From the NCBI GenBank assembly GCA_010094045.1, contig ML986681.1, positions 11,830-75,829 on the forward strand: a stretch of 64,000 nucleotides of DNA. The letters are read 5' to 3'. Both the position numbers and the translations under genes were made by a program. This stretch comes from Lojkania enalia. Lineage: Eukaryota; Ascomycota; Dothideomycetes; Pleosporales. Below are positions 54,260-64,000 of this stretch, piece after piece. The first letter of the stretch is position 1, and each line of letters opens with the position of its first letter. The notes under the pieces are model-generated. The model was not told where the DNA came from. It did no database searches and worked only from the letters and a program-made list of their open reading frames with translations.

Positions 54260-54436
54260 ATGGAACTCATCGATGCTCTAAACTTGCTCTCAACCGAGTC
54301 GAAAATTCCCTTCGGTGCAGTCTTGCTGCAGTTGAGTCTGTTACTTGCGAACTTCTACTTCCTGGCCAGTTTAATCCAAAAAACACGCAAGTTAGAGACG
54401 AGGATTCAAGAACTAGAAAAGAATAAGACGATATAA
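54260..54436 (+). CDS. Tiny membrane ORF with C-terminal coiled coil, 58 residues
   Basis: A plus-strand ORF of 59 codons starting MELIDALNLLS. A hydrophobic helix (FGAVLLQLSLLLANFYFLASL) is followed by a heptad-like charged segment (KTRKLETRIQELEKNK) that could form a coiled coil. The composition (TM helix directly followed by a basic/acidic coiled coil) is more protein-like than random. No family recognised. Confidence 0.45.
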   Translation: MELIDALNLLSTESKIPFGAVLLQLSLLLANFYFLASLIQKTRKLETRIQELEKNKTI

Positions 54437-56713
54437 TGTGGCGATGCGACGCAACCACATAATGGACTGATAGCTTGCAAGAACATCCTGCGTATAGGAG
54501 AAATGCGCTGCTTCCTTTATCCCATGTATCATTACAAACGTCATTCATTATCAAGATCTGTCGTATATATCAAAATCATCTATTCAAATACCTAGGGTCT
54601 CAACTATGTCTAACATTCTCATCAACGCCCAACGCTATATGCCCCCTCAATCTACTCTCTACATTGTCATCTCCGGGCATCAAAAGTAGTCACACATTGC
54701 ATACACTGACCGCCTGGTCCCTCCCGTCAAAACAAAGTCGGTGACATCTTTACCAGGAGACACCTTACTACCGCTTCTCTCTCTTATTCGTTCCCACATT
54801 TTTTTTACCTTGACTCGGGGAACTCACGTGCTGGAAATGAGGATTAGCGTTCTGGAGATAGGGTCATAAGAGTCTTGATGGAGGCCCAAATTTTGAGGGT
54901 CTAATTACACGGACTTGAAAGAGCATTGCATGCTTAGCGGTGGTACCGGATCAATTTTGGCCTCGCAGTGTGAAAGGGGCCGAGGGTTGAAGGAAGGGGG
55001 CAGCGTTTTCGTTAAAGGATAAAATTTCGAGCGATTCAAGAAGCTGAAGGGACGTGAAAGAACCCTTTCTTGGCTACAATACATAGCAACTTCGCGAATA
55101 AAAATAAGGTTGCAAAGTCAATCACAGCAGGCTCAAGCTGCTTTCTTCTCGGGCTAAAGCTCTATAAAGGCACACGCATCCCCACTGTCAACACCACAAC
55201 AAAAACGGACAGAAAATTCCCTATTGACTCACTGAGAAACTCTCGACAGATAACCCACGCAATGCAGTCCTCCCCCTCTAGATTTGTGACCTCGGCCATC
55301 GCGGCCCAGCTCGGCAGGAGCATCAATCGGAACGAAACCGTTGCCATGGCCATGGCAGACAAATTGAGCAGGCGGAACAGAGCCAGTGCCTCTTCAAGCT
55401 CGCAAGCGATCACCATAAACATGACGCTCTATCCAGAGGTTATCGAATTCCTCAAGTCGGGTTTATCCTACTCGAAACTGGAGATTGGGTTTGTTGGATA
55501 TATCATATCAGGAGCCACTGCTCTCTTTATCGACTTCAGTCCGCTTGGATGCTGCCGAAGTTAAGGGTTCCTGAATCTGAGCTTGAATATGATATCAAAC
55601 TTCTCTTTGAAGTAAACGAGTATGAGCGCATGAAAACCAAGCGTTTACGCAGACAAAATCATCATCTGAAGCGTCATTCAAGGTCTTGATGTGCTCAATG
55701 AAATCCCTCCGACCCCGCTAGCCAACAAATGATTCAGGAGCTCGACGTAGTAACTCTCGGGTGTAGCTACAGAAGGAAACGACCGTCCCATTCGTTCCCC
55801 GTGACTCTAATAAGCGACTCAGGAATGTTACCACCTATAGCAAATGCCGCCCAATTTGCTAATTAAGGTGCACGTACCCAATATATTGCTCCCACTACGG
55901 CATGAGCGCTGATACAAATTAGACTCTGCTCGTCTTAATACTTCTAAATTCATTGTAGGAGCTTTTCTATACGTTTTCAAAGGTAAATTTATCATCCCGA
56001 CGTTATATTAACCGGCTAACACAGTACAGTCGGAGAGGAAAAAGATAGTGGGATTTGCCTAGCTAATGAAAATGAGGAGGAAATTCTGCACCATTTTCTT
56101 CTTTTCGCAATAGAGCACGAGAGTTGTGCTCTGAGTGATGAAGATGAACAAACCCTTGACGAGCTTCTAGTCGCCGGGATGGAGCGCGAGGACCGTGTTT
56201 GAGACGTCGAGATAGAGCATCCGCTCAACGTCGTGAATGGGAGATGGAGAAGTTGTTGGCGTCCCTTGAGTCACCCCTAGCTTGGGCGAGGATACGGAGA
56301 GCGATGTCCATTTCGAGTTTTTTGAGTCGCAAATATGTTGACGAGAGCGAGGACGAGGGCAATGACGTGTTCGGTAGGATCTAGTCTGAATCCAAAAACA
56401 TCGGGGAGTCGGGAGTTAAATAAGCTCCAGTATTCATGGTTAAAATATCATGAGGGCGTTGGTGCAAAGTCAAAATGCTATCACAAACCGGATAGTCGAA
56501 TGATGGGAGTTTTACGGACCTAATGTAGCCAGCTTAGTCTTATATGAATTATGATAGCTCATGAAGAGTCCCTATTGAAGCCTTTCACATTGTTTACTGA
56601 GCGGAATCATGAATAAGTGTTTGCCGGCGGTATAACCATGCATATTGTCATGTCACAAATATGATATTGGAAGAGGATGAAGTAATGCACTCTTATCTCA
56701 CTGCCTTGTAGCA
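54437..56713. other. Region of coding-like relics
   Basis: No intact gene assigned. Fragments with protein-like composition on the + strand include 55550-55688 (a frame reading RVPESELEYDIKLLFEVNEYE then basic KRLRRQNHHLKRHSRS and stop) and about 56027-56202 (an acidic frame, NENEEEILHHFLLFAIEHES, ending in TGA). They may be exons of one gene or remains of a decayed one; I could not find splice sites that join them. The longer frame at 55070-55564 has no recognised domain. Confidence 0.4.
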
Positions 56714-56719
56714 TATAAA
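56714..56719 (+). promoter_or_regulatory. TATA box upstream of the 83-residue membrane ORF
   Basis: TATAAA 79-84 bp upstream of the ATG at 56798, followed by a C/T-rich leader. This is a typical fungal core-promoter arrangement and supports the small ORF being transcribed. Confidence 0.5.
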
Positions 56720-56797
56720 CCCCTATATATACCCCTCTACGCACTCTCCCCTTCTTACTACTCAAGATCTTTGCATCTAGCAACCGGCCAACGCACC

Positions 56798-57049
56798 ATG
56801 GCCTTCCTAGACTTCACCCTCAAGGTCAATGTATGCACCCTAATATCCGCCATGTGCATTGCAATATACAGACTATACACGATGCATGCTCGCCTAAACA
56901 ATTACCTCTTGTCCAATTCCCAGGGCACATCCGCGGAAAAAGTCTTTGACATGCCCAGGAATAGAATCTTGCTCGCCTCGCTACGAGTCGTTCAATGGTC
57001 ACTATTATCATCCAGCTCAACTTGCCTACTCCAGAACTGGGCAACATAG
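56798..57049 (+). CDS. Small membrane protein, 83 residues
   Basis: Start at 56798 in a good context (CACCATGG), 27 nt inside a longer frame. It begins AFLDFTLKVNVCTLISAMCI, a helix of moderate hydrophobicity, then IYRLYTMHARLNNYLL and a polar C-terminal half; a second weak hydrophobic stretch (WSLLSSSSTCLL) could indicate that the true C-terminus lies beyond an undetected intron. A TATA box sits upstream. No family recognised. Confidence 0.48.
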   Translation: MAFLDFTLKVNVCTLISAMCIAIYRLYTMHARLNNYLLSNSQGTSAEKVFDMPRNRILLASLRVVQWSLLSSSSTCLLQNWAT

Positions 57050-58412
57050 ATAAGATTGAGGGGGTGCGGAAGCTTGAAAGCAAGGGAAATTTTCTTCTTT
57101 CACATGCGTAAGTTCGGATTTCTTTACTTGCAAATAAATTATCTAGCGTTATAATATGTTCAATTCCACTGAATTGAATCCCTACAAGTACCTTCCCAGA
57201 CTCTCTCCAGCAAAAGCCGCATGAGTAGTCTCCACCAACCAATCCAACAATGCTCCTGGTCTAGATCGCGTTCGCGAGGCCCTACAGCGCGATTGGCCAG
57301 ACCGTCCATACGTACCGTAAGCCCCTTCACAGCCTCTCCATCCATTCCTAACTTCATTCCGTAGTGGCAGACCGCGAAACTGTGCCCGCCTACAGCTCAG
57401 CCCCTCTAATGTGCACAGTAAGACCTTGACGCGCAACATATGTAGTCGTGGACGACTTCCTATTCCTCGGTGAGTCATCCCCCCAACCTACACATCTATC
57501 AAGTGTTGACAGTATTTGACATTAGGTCCCAATTACCTCCGGAAGACAAATCACACGTCCAATCCCGAGATCCTAGCGCCGTATTTGCACTAGGAATCTC
57601 CAACTGGCCTCTGCGCAAAGCTCTAGCTCGCAGACTTTCAGATTACTCTTCCTCATCACTCATCGCATCCGACAATACAGTACTATCAGCACGCCTACCC
57701 AAGGAGCCGCGTATGTCTCCTTTATCCCATCCCTAAACCATAAGTAAACATATAACGATGGAATTATATTAAACAGCCATCACGCTGCACTTCTCATTCC
57801 CCTCCCTAATCAGCGGTTTCAAATATGTACTTTGAAACAAGCTGACCAATGATAGTGCAGAATGTGGGTTGCTAGTGATGGCGACAATAGTGGGTTGTTC
57901 ATGAGGGGTAAAACTTTGGATGCGCCGAGTAGCAATTTCTCAGACCTGGAGATGGAGATGGATATGAGCATGGAAGATGATGTCCTAGTAGATGTAGAAT
58001 AGATGCTAGTACCGGTAAGTATTCGGTTTCGCGGCGTAGATGGGATGAGATCATTCACGGAATGGGTTCTAAATGAAGATGGATATCATGTAGTGAAGGC
58101 ATATATCCAATACATTCTAGAGGAATACCATGTCTCCTCTCCTTGGAGTAGGGAAGAAATCCGTTTAAAGCATTCATGGGCGGGTAGGAAAACATATCAT
58201 GTTACCTCTCGTTTTAGTATTACTCCTCTCTTACTCGGATCAATGTAGAATGTACTCTTGAAATCGGTGTCTCATCATTTTTGTCGGATGAAAATACACC
58301 ATGACTTTGTTTTTCAGACCGAATAAACTGCCCAAGCCGCCAGATACCCAATCACTCCGCATACAACCAGCATGACCCCTTCAATCCCCCCAATCAAAAA
58401 TCCTACCACAAC
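57050..58412. other. Coding-like relics, probably a decayed multi-exon gene
   Basis: On the + strand, pieces with protein-like sequence occur in order but in changing frames: around 57254-57313 (GLDRVREALQRDWPDRPY), 57435-57470 (a VVVDDFLFLG-like end before a GTGAGT donor), 57585-57715 (DPSAVFALGISNWPLRKALA), about 57776-57837 (ITLHFSFPSLISGFKYVL) and 58010-58247 (SFTEWVLNEDGYHVVKAY). I could not build a continuous CDS. The pieces could belong to one or two decayed genes or to a real gene with several introns. Confidence 0.35.
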
Positions 58413-58631
58413 CTAAACTCCTCCATCTTCATCCCCTAAAAGCAAGCTCCCTTCCCCTGCCCTCCCCTCCCTTCCCAGGGCCATCGAAAGAGACCGCACC
58501 CGCGCCCCAACACAGCAAAGCGCCAAACAAAGCACCAGCAAGACCAGAAACAAAAGCCCGCACACTACAACCAACGCTCTCAAGATATCTAGCACCTCAG
58601 GCGGTAGCTCGTGCTCGATTTCAATGGGCAT
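58413..58631 (-). CDS. Small single-pass membrane protein, 72 residues
   Basis: A 73-codon minus-strand ORF. It has an acidic N-terminus (PIEIEHELPPEVLDILR), one long hydrophobic helix (ALVVVCGLLFLVLLVLCLAL) with several Cys, a basic juxtamembrane part (GARVRSLSMALGREGR) and an acidic end. Charge distribution predicts the N-terminus outside or lumenal by the positive-inside rule. No family recognised. It is the most protein-like of the small ORFs in this region. Confidence 0.5.
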   Translation of the reverse strand: MPIEIEHELPPEVLDILRALVVVCGLLFLVLLVLCLALCCVGARVRSLSMALGREGRAGEGSLLLGDEDGGV

Positions 58632-61600
58632 TTTATTTTTTCCTAGTCGACGGACTTAATGTTACGATCTATTGAGAACTTGTTTGTATTGGAAGATTCG
58701 GTGGATGTATGGTTGTGCAAAAAGGTTAGGTTTGGTGCTCATGAAATAAGGGCTTTGCTGAACGTGTCTTCTGCTACGGGCGGATCCGCGCGTCGTGTAC
58801 TGGCATTAGCTTATAGCTTGTAGTTTGAAGCCGGATGCATGTGACAGCGCTGACCCTGTGCGAAAGAAGTGTTATGTCGTGGGAATATAAAGATGCTATT
58901 GCCTGAACGTTCCGGCGAAAGAAGGAAGACCAAGATATCTAGCGAGATAACATTATTGAAGATGAGCGAGGAAGCTATAAGTGGGTGTACCTTCACAGCC
59001 TCATTACGCCCCATTAGCGCGCAGGGGACTATAATTGGCACAACTACATTCCCAAACATCACGAACGAGGCTGTGCATCTTGTGAAACTTCCGCAAATCT
59101 TGCTTGAGGAGAAAAAATTGGTCACACGCAAGAACTTCTTAACTATAAGTTCTTGAGTGTAAAAGCTAGCATCCAAGTCTTCCTTCGTATTCGTCCTGGA
59201 TAGTCTTTCCATTCGCATAGGTCTGTTGCAATGTTGAATTATACACCATTGCATCCGCCGAAGAAGTCGCAACCGTTGCATCCATCGGTAATAATGTCAC
59301 ATCCATGATAATAACTTTCGAACCGAGCCTAAGCATAATTTCTACATACAATGGATAAAGTCGCATCACATCGTGATTTCCATACATTAGTAAGTCTAAT
59401 CTTGGGGGCGCCCTCAATGCCCTAGATGGTCATCGAAGATACCTCGTTTGTTGTTACGTGGAACAGTGTTAGATTTCTCGGCATCTAGACCACTGATAGG
59501 CTGTTCAAGGATGTCGGCCAGATTGACACCCACAGTGAGCCAGCCGAGAAGCTCATCTGTATAGGTCAACAAAATCTCATCATTCATGGCTATGGATGCA
59601 ACGTACCGTTAAGGAATTTGCCAATTTGACGCCATCGCGCAAATGGGTCATACTCCTGGCTCGATGACTATGGATCGTCACACTACAGAGTAAGATGTAG
59701 GCATGAATCTTGGTCAATTAGTTCTCTTGTAAGGAGAGACGCACCTCGACTTAGTTGATCGAGCATTGGTCAAAATTTATTTGGCTAACTGCCACATACT
59801 AGTCTATATTGGGCGGCTGGACTGCTACGTGAATGTGCGGGGTGCGACTGCAAGGGAAGAAGCTGTCGAAATTAACCACACTATGTACGGACGAAGGTTA
59901 CCAACCACGCAGATAACCAGAAACTCTCGGGTGGTATACTCCATTGACATCTACCTGTCAATTTTAGCACCAGCGATTGCGCCGATTAGCCCTTATGAGA
60001 GTGCAAAATCCACCTATCAGACATCAATTCGCCCGCCATATACTTGCTTGCATGTAGCAATATAACGAATTGCATGGATAGTCGGAGCAGAATACCTTTC
60101 CGGTCGTCTTTGATTTTTTTTGGCGTTCTAGCTGCCCGATTAGAATAAAGGGACCAAAGATGGTCACTGGCGTTAGAGCGTATCCACCTAGAGCCTGAAG
60201 CTTCTCCGACGACGTCTGGGGGCGTTTGTGTCAGTCTTTTCATATTTAAGCCGGGCGCCCTGGTCGGGGCGCCAGAAAAGAGGTACAGGTATACACAGTC
60301 ATCGTAGTTAATCGCACGAGCCTTGCGAAGGTGGTGGAGCGTTAATATTTGCTTCTCCAATCATCGCTTGTTTAGTTCCTGTAGTTCGCGCGTCTCGAGA
60401 CAGCAACTCAATGCCTCAGTATCATGGCCCATAATAATGGCGTACTCGGCCATCTCTTCGTCGGAGAGGGTTGGGCGAGCGAAGACGTTGGCTAGGGATA
60501 GCTCGGCGATCGAGAGCCTTATCAAAGGCGTCATAATTATGATTCTGAAGCAAATTTAGGGATGATCTAAGAAGAGAGACTTAAATAGGACAATAGGATG
60601 GGTGGAAAAAGGGCGGAAAGTGCAGAGATGAAGTAGTGTGAGGAGTGGTTATGGCATACTTGCATACTGCAGCCAGGAAGGCATATGGCGAGTGCCCGGA
60701 TGGCTCCTGCAGCCCACATGACCTGTTTGCTGTAGAAATTTCCCGAAGTCCTTGGGAAATTCTGGTGAAAGTAGTTCCCCTGAGTGCCGAGGTAGAAAGG
60801 TAAGGTGAAACTAGATAAAGCAATTTCAAGCGAAGACGTAGCGCTAGCGTTTCGCATATAATCTACTATTTCAACAGCGTGTGTCTTAGCTTATTGGGAA
60901 ATCAGGTGTATAGATTAGAGAGTAATTGACCTGGAATTTAAAAGAGAAAGTTAGGAGGAAGCTGGGTATATATATCAGGCCTGGCAAGGGGCCTTGGAGG
61001 GAAACTCCATCTGGACTGAGCAACTATTGACGGTTCTAGATGAAACTGAGACGAGAGGTGATGTTTCGAGATCATCCTCTTTGATATCAAACACGTAAGC
61101 GCCTTGATAGAGAAAGCATGATGTTTGCAGTGGCTAGGGGCTTGCTTGTAAGGCGCAAAGACGGAAAATCTGGAAGCAGGCTGTGGAGCCGTGGAAATGG
61201 CGGTAGCCAAGACAAATGACATTTCATTTCCAAAAACGTTTGTTTAAGCGGTGTGACTCCCTAATTACTCACTTCTTCTAGAGATGATGAGACGTGTATG
61301 CTCTCTCGTCTATTGCCTTTGGAATATACCCATAAATTCGTAGAAACCCACATTAATGCAGGAGCAATTAGACATTTAAAAATGAAGGAGACATTACGTT
61401 TCATAGAAGAGTACGGTCTCCGAGATGGCTAGATACCAAGCGCACAGAACGAAGAGTGGGTGGAAACGAGGTTTTGGTCAAGCCGGGTCCTAAGCTGTAC
61501 GGCGGACGCACTATTCCCAGAATAGCATAGCTCCTAGACCCTTGTCCGCCCTCAAACGTCATTTATGGTCAACGATTTTGCCCGCTCTCCCGACCAAATT

Positions 61601-61716
61601 ACTTCCGTCCGTCTCCCAGCGCTGGAACCCCACACCGACTTCATCAAGATACCCTAGACTGCAATTGCTCCAATTCGCTCCCTGTTTTTCTTACAATCGA
61701 TGTTGCAACACCGAAA
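58632..61716. other. 3-kb region of minus-strand gene relics
   Basis: No intact gene assigned. Minus-strand frames with protein-like sequence occur at about 61115-60985 (QGAYVFDIKEDDLETSPLV), 60857-60660 (YFHQNFPRTSGNFYSKQV, ending at a GTATGC donor), 60540-60365 (LSIAELSLANVFARPTLSDEE), then past a TGA to 60100 (LEKQILTLHHLRKARAIN), 59620-59450 (LTYTDELLGWLTVGVNLADI) and 59417-59166 (VIIMDVTLLPMDATVATSSA). The TGA after NKR would be TGG with one transition. They look like one or two decayed or poorly resolved multi-exon genes. No domain recognised. Confidence 0.35.
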
Positions 61717-62893
61717 ATGGCACATCACTCGCAGTATATGCTGCGTGTCACAGCTGGCGCGACATATGACACCACCCGACATGACCACGTGCTCGTCAAC
61801 ACCGAGAAGCCCGTTACTATATCCTCCGACCACCTCCACGCAAAGATCCATGTCCGAATAAAAGACTTTAGAGGTGCTACCTTCAATTCTTCTCTCATCC
61901 CATCGTTAATCCAAATACTATCCATTCGCCAAGGCCCAAAATACTCAAGCACAAAGGAATCTTTAAGTCAAAGATACTAATTAGTTCCCTAGGCCTCCCC
62001 AAAGATTCCCCTTCCGTATCTCCCTATTTCTCCGCCCCCCAACACCCCTACGACCGCTACTCCATCTCCTTCTCCTTCACGCCCAAGAAACCCATATCTG
62101 GTCACCACCTCGTTTTTGGCAACGACTTCGATCATCCTATCCGCGACCGGCTACCCCCGCTTTTCGACAAAGCCTTCGGAATAGTGAAATGGTGGATTGA
62201 TCCCGGCTTAGACGGCGATGTGTACGGCGATGAACCATACCTGTACGGCGCGCTACTTAGCAGTATAAACGTCCTACGAATAGGCCATAAAGGGGAAGAG
62301 AAGGGCGACAAGGAAGAAGACAAAGAGAAAGTGGAAGGACAAGAAGTTAATGTGTATGAAGAAGGTGCGGAGGGCGATGGCGTGGAAGTGCGAGAGGAGA
62401 AACGAATACCGGGCGCCGCAGCACAACGACAGAAATATTTCCTGACGGAGCAAAATAGGAAGGATTTTGAATTTGAGGTGGGACGGGAATACAAGTGCGA
62501 CTTTTTCAATCCATATCTAGATTTCAATGAGTTTGCATTAAAGTTAGGGTATGGGCTACCGGCGATTTCGATTATCAGTCATTGGGATGGGCAGCCGCTA
62601 CGGTGCGTTCCTCTTCTTTTTCGTTTCGCACTTCAAATTCTTGTTTGGATAATCGAAATATTTGGTTTTTCGCGCAAACAACCTCTGACTGACCAAGCAC
62701 ACATTCCCTTAGGTACGTCCTTAAAAATTGCGAAACGAACACCGAGCTCTTTGTTATCATTTTTCAGCTCGTACCGACCGAACAAGCACAGAAAGAAGGC
62801 GTCCAGGATCCGGAGGAGATGGTTAAGGAAATACATAAGGAAGAAGACGAAGCAAAGGAGAAGGCAGATGACGATGATGATGAGTTGGATTGA
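61717..62893 (+). CDS. DUF1769 family protein
   Basis: Three exons: 61717-61873, 61993-62602 and 62713-62893 (948 nt, 315 aa), with introns of 119 bp (TACTAAT branch) and 110 bp. Splicing joins VRIKDFR to GLPKDSPSVSPYFS and DGQPLR to YVLKNCET. Family blocks present are YMLRVTAGATYD, HHLVFGNDFDHPIRDRLPP, AFGIVKWWIDPGLDGD, EPYLYGALLSSINVLR, and DFFNPYLDFNEFALKL. The C-terminus is acidic (KEEDEAKEKADDDDDELD), as usual. An unspliced reading of the last part gives a spurious basic extension to 63134. Function of this fungal family (UPF0590-type in yeasts) is unknown; it is probably a soluble cytosolic protein. Confidence 0.85.
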
Positions 62894-63452
62894 TGAGACA
62901 ATGAATGTTTTGAATCCGTGCATATTGACATTTGGCAATAGTCCTTCCTGGGTTACAATTGGAGCCCAAGGAGACATTAGTAATTCCGGGTTGGCCATGG
63001 GAGAAATTCTGGGGTTAGGTATGGAGGCCGTCGCGCTTATGATTATAATTACGAGCATGAGCATCGGAGTCGCAAAAATATTAATAGAATTATCGGTCGT
63101 GTACAATAGATTAGTCCTCTTCCCTCTGTTCTAGCATTGCACATGGGATGGATTACCCGCAAGCAAAAAAGTAGAATTTCACAGACAGCGCTACTCTACA
63201 TTTAATTGATGCAGAACTTAGCTATATCATAATTTACTTGTACTCTCGACGGTACGTTATGAATACATTAAAATATCATTAAGCGTTTACTCGCTGTGAG
63301 CCCTATACCTCGGCACAAACATAAACAGTACGAAGACGGAAACGGTTTAGCGCTCCCCCTTCTCCGATGATCGGCCAGCCAGCTCTGACATGCGCGTCGC
63401 GCAACACCAAAAATTTCCATCACACGCTACAGTTACCCACAGTTGCAGCACA
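62894..63452. other. Spacer upstream of the homoisocitrate dehydrogenase gene
   Basis: About 560 bp containing the 3' region of the DUF1769 gene and the promoter of the next gene. No additional gene recognised; the minus-strand frame here is a shadow. Confidence 0.5.

Positions 63453-64000
<548 letters not shown>

Noticed and set aside
55070..55564. A 164-codon + strand frame
   Set aside because: No start context, domain or intron logic; it overlaps a long minus-strand frame and the composition is not clearly coding. Left as a possible relic.
62184..63134. A 316-codon open frame on the + strand ending at 63134
   Set aside because: It runs through the second intron of the DUF1769 gene. The spliced reading restores YVLKN and the acidic C-terminus, ending at 62893.

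Overview
The window is nuclear DNA of a filamentous ascomycete (Pezizomycotina). Genes carry short GT-AG introns (48-244 bp, many with CTAAC/CTAAT-type branch sites) and match fungal families: GT31-type glycosyltransferase, 2EXR/F-box-like, Helo-like STAND receptor, DUF1769, a Lys12-like dehydrogenase of the alpha-aminoadipate pathway. The left-end retroelement is damaged in the manner of repeat-induced point mutation (RIP). I cannot resolve the class or species from sequence alone. All splice sites below are read by eye from frame, consensus and family motifs.

Layout. 1-19.1 kb is repeat-rich and gene-poor: an extremely AT-rich block, then a RIP-destroyed Tad1-like LINE (about 0.9-6.46 kb) whose CAAAT-repeat tail stops about 16 bp before the start codon of an apparently intact alkaline ceramidase gene. 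Then come a BTB/POZ protein, a two-exon orphan protein, and a GT31-type pseudogene broken by two different solo LTRs. Two small LTR families are recognisable: family A (2 copies, about 235 bp) and family B (3 copies, about 150 bp, with 5-bp target duplications).

19.9-22.4 kb holds a disrupted orphan gene and two tandem RING-finger paralogues. 23.3-33.5 kb is an enzyme block: two diverged DHCR24-like FAD oxidoreductases lie at its two edges and face inward, enclosing a short-chain dehydrogenase-like protein, a secreted alpha/beta hydrolase and a secreted isochorismatase-like hydrolase. This could be a small metabolic cluster, but no backbone synthase is present.

35-46.9 kb is ordinary: a 1127-residue coiled-coil protein, a small membrane protein, a WD40 protein, a secreted lysozyme-like protein and a 2EXR/F-box-like protein. 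47.3-52.7 kb pairs an intact NLR-type receptor (Helo-like N domain, NB-ARC, TPR-like repeats) with a cytochrome P450 only 186 bp downstream. 52.9-58.6 kb contains five very short ORFs (51-83 residues), each with one predicted membrane helix, among gene relics. The right edge has a DUF1769 gene and the 5' part of a homoisocitrate dehydrogenase gene.

The observations I would follow first are the DHCR24-flanked enzyme block, the group of tiny membrane ORFs beside the NLR/P450 pair, and the LINE insertion abutting the ceramidase start. No CRISPR array, rRNA or tRNA gene was recognised.
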